Positions 58,058-64,000 of a DNA stretch of 64,000 nucleotides are shown here, one piece after another; position 1 is the first letter of the stretch; the number at the start of each line of letters is the position of its first letter. This DNA is from Hymenobacter algoricola. Lineage in GTDB: Bacteria; Bacteroidota; Bacteroidia; Cytophagales; Hymenobacteraceae. Location: positions 105,123 to 169,122 of the forward strand of contig NZ_BAABDH010000018.1 of assembly GCF_039539525.1 (NCBI RefSeq), written 5' to 3'. The notes below the pieces were generated by a model, which worked only from the letters and a program-made list of their open reading frames with translations, ran no database searches and was not told where the DNA came from. A program made the position numbers and the translations under genes.

Positions 58058-59842
58058 CTACACGAAATTGGGCTTATCCAGCTTTTTGGCAATCCGGTAG
58101 GCGGCATTGACCAGCCCGACGTGACTGTAGGCCTGGGGGAAGTTGCCCCACTGGGAACCGGTTTTGGCGTCCACGTCCTCGCTGAGCAGCCCCAGGTGGT
58201 TGGTGTAGGTGATGAGCTTCTCGAACTCGCGGATGGCGTCGTCTACGCGGCCCACGCAGGCCAGGGCCTCCACGTACCAGAAGGAACAGATCAGGAACGT
58301 GGTTTCGGGCGTGCCGAAGTCGTCGGCGTGGCGGTAGCGGTAAAACAGGCCCTCGGGCGTTTTCAGCTCTTTTTCCAGGGCCTCCAGGTGGCGGTGGGTG
58401 AGCGGCGAGTTTGGATCGAGGTAGCCCATCATAATCAGCTGCAGGCCGCTGGCATCGAGGTGGGGCGAGCCGATGGCGTTGGTGAAAGCGGCCTGCCCGG
58501 GGCTGTAGCACTGCTCGATGTGGTCGGCGGCCTCGTGCATCAGGCGGGTGGCCAGCTGCTCCATTTCGGGGTTGCCCAGCGTCTGGGCCACCCGGCGGGC
58601 GGCGTGGCTGCCGGCCCAGTGAAACAGGTAGGTGTAGGCGTGGTACTGGGCCAGGTTGCGAAACTCCCACAACCCCGCGTCCGGCTGGTCCATAGTGACT
58701 TCAATCATGCGCAGGGCCTCAAAAATCAGCTTTTCGGGGTTAGGCCGCTCCGGGTCGATAAAGCGCCGGTCGACGTAGAGCGGCAGCAGCGCCACGAGCA
58801 CCTGCCCGTACACGTCGTTCTGAATGTGGGTGTAGGCGTCGTTGCCGATGCGCACGGGCTGGTTGCCCAGGTAGCCTTCCAGCGGCAGCTCCTGCTCCAC
58901 GAGTTGGGCACTGCCGCTGATGCCGTACAGGGGCTGGTACTTGTCCTGCACCTTGGTCGAGATATTGGCGATGTAGTGGAAATACCGCTCCATCTCCTCG
59001 AAATGGCCAATGTTGTTGAAGGCCGTCAGGATGTAGTAGGTGTCGCGCATCCAGCAGTAGCGGTAGTCCCAGTTGCGGGTGCTGCCGGGCGCCTCGGGCA
59101 GGCTGGTGGTGGTGGCGGCAATGATGGCGCCGGTGTCCTCGTACTGGTGCATTTTCAGGGCCAGGGCCGAGCGAATCACCTGCTCCTGGTGGAAGTCGCC
59201 GATGCTCATGCTCTTCACCCACTTGCGCCAGTAGTCGCGGGTGCTGGACAGAAACCGCTCGACGGTGCTTTCCAGCGGGGCTTCCAGCGGGGCGCCGTAG
59301 GTCAGCACCAGGTACTTGGTTTCGTTGAGCGTGAAGTCCTCCTCATCCAGCACGTAGGTCAGCGGAATGTTGGTGGTGAGGCGAATTTCCTCGTCCAGGC
59401 CCAGAAACGCAATGTGGTTGGAGCTGCGGCGCCGGTTCAGGGCCAGCTCGCCGTACTGCCCCACCGGGCGGCAGGCCACCCGCACCCGGGGCGTGCCGCG
59501 CAGGGGCTCCACCTTGCGCACCATCATCAGGGGCTTGAAGCTGCGCTCGTACTGCTCGAAGCGCGGGGCGAAGTCCGTGACGCGGTAGCTGCCGTCGGCA
59601 TTGGTGATTTCGGTGCACAGCACGTTGGTGTTCTGCTGGTAGTACTGCCGCGACTCGAAGCCGCCGCCCGCCGTGGGGCGGATGCTGAACTCGCCGCCCT
59701 TGCCGGAATCGAGCAGGGAGCCAAACACGAAGCTGCTGTCGAACCGGGGCCAGCAAAGCCAGCGCACGGCCGTATCGGTGCCGATCAGGCCCAGAAAGGC
59801 GCAGTTGCCGATCAGGCCCATGTCGTAGGTGTGTTTCGTCAT
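58058..59842 (-). CDS. Glycoside hydrolase family 15 protein (trehalase/glucoamylase type)
   Basis: A 594-residue GH15 enzyme with the N-terminal beta-sandwich (MGLIGNCAFLGLIGTDTAVRWLCWPRFDS, 9-37) and an (alpha/alpha)6 barrel from about 220. Family blocks: RNWDYRYCWMRDTYYILTAF near 268, GNDAYTHIQNDVYGQVL near 348, the general-acid region GLYEFRNL-like DAGLWEFRNLAQYHAY near 398, and the base region LSEDVDAKTGSQWGNFPQAYSHVGL near 560. In actinobacteria such intracellular proteins are trehalases. Next to otsAB a trehalase role is plausible, though glucan hydrolysis cannot be excluded. Confidence 0.92.
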   Translation of the reverse strand: MTKHTYDMGLIGNCAFLGLIGTDTAVRWLCWPRFDSSFVFGSLLDSGKGGEFSIRPTAGGGFESRQYYQQNTNVLCTEITNADGSYRVTDFAPRFEQYERSFKPLMMVRKVEPLRGTPRVRVACRPVGQYGELALNRRRSSNHIAFLGLDEEIRLTTNIPLTYVLDEEDFTLNETKYLVLTYGAPLEAPLESTVERFLSSTRDYWRKWVKSMSIGDFHQEQVIRSALALKMHQYEDTGAIIAATTTSLPEAPGSTRNWDYRYCWMRDTYYILTAFNNIGHFEEMERYFHYIANISTKVQDKYQPLYGISGSAQLVEQELPLEGYLGNQPVRIGNDAYTHIQNDVYGQVLVALLPLYVDRRFIDPERPNPEKLIFEALRMIEVTMDQPDAGLWEFRNLAQYHAYTYLFHWAGSHAARRVAQTLGNPEMEQLATRLMHEAADHIEQCYSPGQAAFTNAIGSPHLDASGLQLIMMGYLDPNSPLTHRHLEALEKELKTPEGLFYRYRHADDFGTPETTFLICSFWYVEALACVGRVDDAIREFEKLITYTNHLGLLSEDVDAKTGSQWGNFPQAYSHVGLVNAAYRIAKKLDKPNFV

Positions 59843-60221
59843 CAGAAATCGGGGGTTAAGCCAGCGTTGGCCCGCCGGTAAGCGGCCACTGGGCGGCCCG
59901 CGGCGGTGCGGACCCGGCTCCTAGTACCCCATTGCTCTGGCTCAGGTTGTGTTGGCCGGGCCGAGGCCGGGCTCCGGGGGGGCCAAATTACCCCGGCGCC
60001 GACTACGGGGGGGGCGGCCGCGCCGTGATGCGTGGGCTTTGCGTAAATTGCCCGTCGGATTACCCGCTGGCCGGCGCAATGAAAAGGTGGCTTTGCCCTT
60101 TTTCATTGCGCCGGCCCGGGCCCGACGCCCACGCGGACTGCCCGGACTAAGTCAGGCTGGGCGGCCGCCAACAGATTCCATAAAACCCTTCCAGCACGCT
60201 GGAAACAACGATTCAGAGCTT
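59843..60221. other. Divergent intergenic region with a 17-bp hairpin
   Basis: About 380 bp between GH15 and ebfC. It contains a G-rich run (60008-60016) and the inverted repeat at 60069-60116. No gene is evident. Confidence 0.5.
60069..60116. other. Perfect 17-bp inverted repeat
   Basis: GGCCGGCGCAATGAAAA (60069-60085) pairs with its exact complement at 60100-60116; loop of 14 bases. It lies 106 bp before ebfC and could be a leader structure. Confidence 0.6.
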
Positions 60222-60557
60222 ATGTTTGACATGATGGGCATGATGGGCAAGGTGAAAGAGCTTCAGGAAAAGATGAAGCAGGCCCAGGACGAGCTGCAGC
60301 ACCTCACCGCCACGGCCGAATCGGGCGGGGGCCTGGTGAAAGCCACGGCCAACGGGCAGCGGCGCCTGCTCAAGCTTGAAATCGACGAGTCCCTGCTCAC
60401 GCCCCAGGACCGCGACATGCTGGCGGACCTGGTAGTGGCAGCCGTGAACAAGGTGATGGAGGAAGTGGCCGAAAGAGCCCGGGAAGAGCTGAAAAGCAAA
60501 ACCTCCGGCCTGATGCCCAACCTTCCCGGCCTCGACCTGGGCAGCTTTGGCCTCTAA
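60222..60557 (+). CDS. ebfC: YbaB/EbfC-family nucleoid-associated protein
   Basis: A 111-residue member of the YbaB/EbfC family, small dimeric DNA-binding proteins. The N-terminal helix MFDMMGMMGKVKELQEKMKQ, then ATAESGGGLVKATANGQRRL, the LLTPQDRDMLADLVVAAVNK helix and a Gly/Pro/Leu-rich tail PNLPGLDLGSFGL match the family. Usually it neighbours dnaX or recR; here it precedes a glycosyltransferase gene that overlaps its end by 11 bases. Start at 60222 fits family length; the frame is open upstream but Arg/Gly-rich. Confidence 0.92.
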   Translation: MFDMMGMMGKVKELQEKMKQAQDELQHLTATAESGGGLVKATANGQRRLLKLEIDESLLTPQDRDMLADLVVAAVNKVMEEVAERAREELKSKTSGLMPNLPGLDLGSFGL

Positions 60558-61668
60558 ACCCTCCGCGGCGGCTTCCTGCGCCGATGTGGCCGTCGTGATT
60601 CTGAACTGGAACGGGCAGGCGCTGCTGCGGCAGTTTCTGCCGTCGGTGCTGGCTCACTCCGCCGATGCCCGCATCATCGTGGTCGACAATGCCTCCACGG
60701 ATGACTCCGTGCGGGTGCTGGCGCAGGAATTTCCGACCGTGGAAGTGTTGGCGCACGCCGAAAATCTGGGGTTCTGCGCCGGCTACAACCAGGCTTTGCA
60801 GCAGATTCAGGCATCGTACTACGTGCTGCTCAACTCCGACGTAGCCGTGACGCCCGGCTGGCTGCGGCCCCTGCGCGAGCTGCTGGAGCAGCAGCCCGGC
60901 ATTGCAGCCTGCCAGCCCAAAATCCGGGCGCAGGCCGCGCCCGACGCCTTTGAGTACGCCGGCGCCGGCGGAGGCTACCTCGACCGGCTGGGCTACCCCT
61001 TCTGCCGCGGCCGCCTGTTCGATACCCTGGAAAAAGACCGGGGCCAGTACGACGATGCCCGGCCGGTGGCCTGGGCCACCGGAGCCTGTATGTTTGTGCG
61101 CGCCAGTGCCTGGCACGCGCTGGGCGGGCTGGAAACGGCTTTTTTTGCCCACATGGAGGAAATTGACCTGTGCTGGCGCCTCTGGAACGCAGGGCAGCAG
61201 GTGTGGTACCACGGCGGCAGCACGGTCTACCACGTGGGCGGCGGGACGCTTCACAAGTCGAACCCGCGCAAAACCTACCTCAACTTCCGCAACGGGCTGG
61301 CCCTGGTGTACAAAAACGCGCACTCCCGGGAGCTGCCGGGCATCATGGCCGCGCGGCTGGTGCTGGACTGGGTGGCGGCCCTGCGCTTTCTTGCCCAGGG
61401 CAGTACCGGCGACGCCAAAGCCATCCTGCGGGCGCACCGCGACTTTTTCCGAGGCCGCAGCTACTGGCGGCAGAAGCGGGCGGAAGCCCGGCAGCAGCTG
61501 CTCACGCAGGCCCGGCCCGGCGTGTACAACGGCAGTCTGGTCTGGGCCTATTTTGCCCGGGGAATCCGGGCCTTTTCCCAGCTCGACCCCGGCGGCTTCC
61601 CCGGCGACCAGTCCGGATTGGGGCGGGCAGTCGGGGCAGGTTCCGGGGCGGAATCAGTGCCGCGCTAG
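60547..61668 (+). CDS. Glycosyltransferase family 2
   Basis: A 373-residue GT2 (rhamnosyl-type). The GT-A Rossmann domain shows ILNWNGQALLRQFLPSVLAH, VVDNASTDDSVRVL, LGFCAGYNQAL and the DxD-like LNSDVAVTPGWL, with TGACMFVRASAWHALGGL and EEIDLCWRLWNAG further on. It transfers sugars in cell-envelope polysaccharide synthesis. The chosen start is a TTG 11 bp inside the ebfC end, which puts the translation start at coupling distance; a GTG at about 60584 is an alternative. C-terminal residues 330-373 are Gly/Ala/Ser-rich. Confidence 0.88.
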   Translation: MASKPSAAASCADVAVVILNWNGQALLRQFLPSVLAHSADARIIVVDNASTDDSVRVLAQEFPTVEVLAHAENLGFCAGYNQALQQIQASYYVLLNSDVAVTPGWLRPLRELLEQQPGIAACQPKIRAQAAPDAFEYAGAGGGYLDRLGYPFCRGRLFDTLEKDRGQYDDARPVAWATGACMFVRASAWHALGGLETAFFAHMEEIDLCWRLWNAGQQVWYHGGSTVYHVGGGTLHKSNPRKTYLNFRNGLALVYKNAHSRELPGIMAARLVLDWVAALRFLAQGSTGDAKAILRAHRDFFRGRSYWRQKRAEARQQLLTQARPGVYNGSLVWAYFARGIRAFSQLDPGGFPGDQSGLGRAVGAGSGAESVPR

Positions 61669-61669
61669 C

Positions 61670-61888
61670 TTACAGATCCCAGACGGTGCTGCGCTGCCGG
61701 CGCATGGCCTGGCGCACGTTCCGCCAGAAAGCCAGGGCGAAATAGAGCACAACGGGCGAGCCGAACGTAAAAAAGGACGCGTACACAAACGAGAGCCGTA
61801 CGCTGCTGCTGGAGAAGCCGAGCCGGTCCCCCAACGCGTTGCAGACCCCGAAGCTCTGCTTTTCGATGAAGTCAGTTAGTCGTTTCAT
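61670..61888 (-). CDS. PspC-domain membrane protein
   Basis: A 72-residue PspC-family protein with a short N-terminal loop (FIEKQSFGVCNALGDRLGFSSSSVRLS, 8-34) and one hydrophobic helix (FFTFGSPVVLYFALAFW). PspC senses envelope stress in enterobacteria with PspB. Single-domain forms in Bacteroidota have no proven role. It converges with the glycosyltransferase gene, with only 1 bp between the two stops. Confidence 0.85.
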   Translation of the reverse strand: MKRLTDFIEKQSFGVCNALGDRLGFSSSSVRLSFVYASFFTFGSPVVLYFALAFWRNVRQAMRRQRSTVWDL

Positions 61889-62061
61889 TGCTCCTCATTT
61901 ATAACCAGTTGACGCGACCTACGCCAGTCCAAAATAACAAGAAAAACTGCGAATGACAAGCCCGGGCGTCCCGATCAGGTACAATTTCTGACCCTTAGCG
62001 GCAGTTCTTGCGTTTGAGGGGCAGCCTGGCCGCCCCGCCGTTTCTACCTCACTCGTTGCTT

Positions 62062-63870
62062 ATGCGCCGTTTTCTCCGTCCGTCTTCGTTTGTTTTGCTA
62101 CTGCTGGCCGCGGGTGCTTTGCCCGGTTGTACGCTACCGCGGCTGCTAAAGGTTGCGCAGGCGGGGCAACAGATTTCGGTCAAGCCCGGCGTGCTGGAGA
62201 GCAACGGCGAAAATGTGCTCTTTGAAGTGCGGGCCAGCGTGCCGGCCGCGGCCATCCGCAAGGGGCAGGCCTACAACCTCGACCTGAGCTACCGCTACGA
62301 CAACGGCCTGCGCGAGGACACGCTGGGCCGCCTCACGTTCGTCTCCGGCGAGTTCGTCTACGACCCCGAGCACCAGGACCGCGTCGTCATCACCCGGCAG
62401 GTGGCGTTTGCCTACGCGCCGCGCAAAAACCCCGGGGAGCTGATTGCCCGGCCCGACGCCCGCGAAACCAAGCGCAACGGCAAGCGCCTGAAAGGGCCCG
62501 AGCTGCGCCTGGCCCGCGGCATCGTCACGACCGGGCGCCTGGTGGTGCGTCAGGACACGACCCTCAACCTGCTGCCCGAAACGGCCGACAACAACATGAG
62601 CGGCACGCGGGTGCTGCCCTTCTTCTTCGACGGCGGGCAGGCAGCCATCCGCAACTACCTGGGCACGAACGTGGCGGCGCTGGAAGATTTCATTGAAGCC
62701 AACCAGCGCACCCGCAAGGTGATGATTGTGGCCGGCCACTCCCCCGACTCGCTCGATGCCCACGACCCGCGCCTGGCCGACAAGCGGGTGCAGGCCCTGC
62801 TCAAATACTACAGGAAGCGCGTCGACACCGACTCTTACCTCAACTCCGTGCGCGCCATCGAGTTTCAGACCCTGGCCTACCACCGCCGCTGGGACCTGTT
62901 TCTGAACAAGGTGCAGCAGTCGGCGCTGAAGCCCGCGCAGGTCGACTCGGTGCTGCTGCTGCTCAACGACACGCCCGGCTCCTTTGCCCGCAAGGAGAAG
63001 AGCCTGCACCAGCTGTCCTTCTTCGATTACCTCGACCAGTACATCTACCCCGTGCTGCGCTTCGGCACCGTGGCCGTGGAGTACACCGCTCCCAAGCGCT
63101 ACGACTCGGAAATCTACCTGCTCTCGAAAAAGATTGTGGCCAAGGAAACCGAGGCCGACGCCCTCACGGCCGAAGAGCTGCGCTACTCGGCCACGCTCAC
63201 GCCCCTGCTGGCCGAAAAGCAGCGCATCTACGAAACCTCGGTGGCTACCACCGGCTCCTGGCAGGCCTACCACAACCTGGCCGTGGTGCTGCTGCAGCGC
63301 TCCGAGAAGGAAGTTAATGACAAGGTGCGCCGGGCCTACCTGCGCCGGGCCGCCACCAACTTCACGCTGGCCGCCCACCGCAACCCCACGGCCGATATGT
63401 TCTACCGCGTGGCCACCGCCTACCACCGCGCCGACGACAAGCTCGAAGCCCTGCAGAACTACGACTACGCCATCAAGCTCGGCGGCCCGCGCCCGGTGCT
63501 GGACAAGATTTTCGCCGATAAAGCCGCCCTCGAAATTGAAATCGGGCAGCTCGACGATGCCGTCAGCAGCCTGGGCTACAGCAGCCGCAGCTACCAGAAC
63601 ACGATGAACAAGGCGCTGATTTACGTGCTCAAGGGCAACTACGACGGGGCCGCCGGCATTTACCAGGAAGCCCTGGCCCTGAAGCCCAACGACGCGCTGG
63701 CCTACTACAGCCTGGCCGTGGTGGCCGCCCGCGCCAGGGACGAGGCCCAGGTCGGCCAGAACCTGCGCCGGGCCATCCAGCTCGACCGTACCTTCGCCCA
63801 GCGCGCCGTCGAGGACTTGGAGTTCCGGGACCTGGCTGGCACCAAGATGTTTCTGGAGGTGCTGCGGTAA
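62062..63870 (+). CDS. TPR lipoprotein with an OmpA-like segment
   Basis: A 602-residue lipoprotein: lipobox LPGC at residues 20-23 after a hydrophobic stretch, so it is anchored to the outer or inner membrane. Residues 60-180 are a beta-rich part (YNLDLSYRYDNGLREDTLGR). Around 195-270, RVLPFFFDGGQAAIR ... RKVMIVAGHSPDSLDAHDPRLADKRVQALLKYY has the order of an OmpA-like peptidoglycan-binding fold with the Asp-x-x-L-x-x-x-R turn. The C-terminal half (about 400-600) has TPR helices (YHNLAVVLLQRSEKEV, ALYV...KGNYDGAAGIYQEALALKPNDALAYYSLAVV). Start at 62062 gives the signal peptide. Role unknown, likely cell-envelope. Confidence 0.82.
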   Translation: MRRFLRPSSFVLLLLAAGALPGCTLPRLLKVAQAGQQISVKPGVLESNGENVLFEVRASVPAAAIRKGQAYNLDLSYRYDNGLREDTLGRLTFVSGEFVYDPEHQDRVVITRQVAFAYAPRKNPGELIARPDARETKRNGKRLKGPELRLARGIVTTGRLVVRQDTTLNLLPETADNNMSGTRVLPFFFDGGQAAIRNYLGTNVAALEDFIEANQRTRKVMIVAGHSPDSLDAHDPRLADKRVQALLKYYRKRVDTDSYLNSVRAIEFQTLAYHRRWDLFLNKVQQSALKPAQVDSVLLLLNDTPGSFARKEKSLHQLSFFDYLDQYIYPVLRFGTVAVEYTAPKRYDSEIYLLSKKIVAKETEADALTAEELRYSATLTPLLAEKQRIYETSVATTGSWQAYHNLAVVLLQRSEKEVNDKVRRAYLRRAATNFTLAAHRNPTADMFYRVATAYHRADDKLEALQNYDYAIKLGGPRPVLDKIFADKAALEIEIGQLDDAVSSLGYSSRSYQNTMNKALIYVLKGNYDGAAGIYQEALALKPNDALAYYSLAVVAARARDEAQVGQNLRRAIQLDRTFAQRAVEDLEFRDLAGTKMFLEVLR

Positions 63871-63919
63871 GTGTTATGCCCATACATAATCAGGGAGGGG
63901 CTTAGGAAGCAAATCGAGC
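63871..63919. other. Possible insertion-sequence end
   Basis: Short gap between the lipoprotein gene and the transposase stop codon. It contains the palindrome TTATG-CCCATA-CATAA (about 63875-63890), a candidate terminal inverted repeat of the IS. The matching end lies outside the window. Confidence 0.35.
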
Positions 63920-64000
63920 TTAGAGGGGCCGTTGGCGAAGTTCTTTGAGCAAGACTTTATACACGTTTTCGTAGCGATGGTTGAAGCGAAATTCACATTC
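63920..64000 (-). mobile_element. 3' end of an IS1595-like transposase gene
   Basis: The minus strand from the right edge reads ECEFRFNHRYENVYKVLLKE, then LRQRPL and a stop: 26 codons, cut by the window edge. The F-x-x-R-F-N-H-R pattern followed by a Leu-rich helix is the C-terminus of IS1595/ISXO2-type transposases. It is the only transposase trace in the window. Confidence 0.75.

Overview
The window looks like chromosomal DNA of a high-GC member of the Bacteroidota, most likely Hymenobacter or a close relative in the Cytophagales. The signs are Por/T9SS type A and type B C-terminal sorting domains on secreted proteins, OMP beta-barrel receptors with CarboxypepD_reg N-termini, the near absence of Shine-Dalgarno sequences, and several promoters with the Bacteroidota -7 motif TAnnTTTG. 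The genus is an inference. No rRNA, CRISPR array or complete prophage is visible. The only insertion-sequence trace is the 3' end of an IS1595-like transposase gene running off the right edge.

Layout. 1-2.2 kb: the end of a DUF4349 protein, a small holin-like membrane protein and an agmatinase-family ureohydrolase. 2.3-11.3 kb, minus strand: a chemosensory operon in the order receptor, cheW, cheY, cheB, cheA, cheC. The receptor is soluble and carries a long poly-HAMP array made of near-identical 276-bp units. 11.6-16.7 kb: topA, a DUF4846 protein, a sirtuin and a membrane hydrolase. 16.7-20.5 kb: a large metallophosphoesterase-like/beta-barrel fusion. 21-24.6 kb: convergent ppx and ppk1 for polyphosphate. 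25.2-28.2 kb: an accessory-looking cluster with a protein joining an FtsZ-type C-terminal domain to an FtsK-gamma winged helix, a PD-(D/E)XK nuclease and a WYL-domain regulator. 28.3-32.5 kb: gyrB, a T9SS-secreted protein and three tRNA genes (Arg, Pro, Ser). 32.7-37.5 kb: a VWA/TPR pair of Bat type, a thiolase and a MORN-repeat protein. 37.5-39.3 kb: a gene-poor stretch holding a duplicated non-coding element and a possible 46-residue protein. 39.3-45.9 kb: envelope and small secreted proteins, a STAS-like protein and an AraC regulator. 46-51.1 kb: hisS, hutH and a T9SS type B protein. 51.3-55.2 kb: a D-galactonate (De Ley-Doudoroff) operon with aldolase, dehydratase, kinase and lactonase. 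55.4-59.8 kb: a trehalose synthase/phosphatase fusion facing a GH15 hydrolase. 60.2-64 kb: a YbaB/EbfC nucleoid protein, a glycosyltransferase, a PspC protein, a TPR lipoprotein and the transposase end.

How the genes work together. The chemosensory operon is a self-contained signalling module (receptor, coupling protein, kinase, regulator, methylesterase, phosphatase) with no cheR and no flagellar genes in view. ppk1 and ppx make and degrade polyphosphate. The galactonate genes would take galactonolactone to pyruvate and glyceraldehyde 3-phosphate. otsAB and GH15 suggest trehalose turnover. The most novel-looking locus is the FtsZ-C/FtsK-gamma, nuclease and WYL cluster, which may be an undescribed defence or genome-maintenance system. 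That function is inference from domain content and context.
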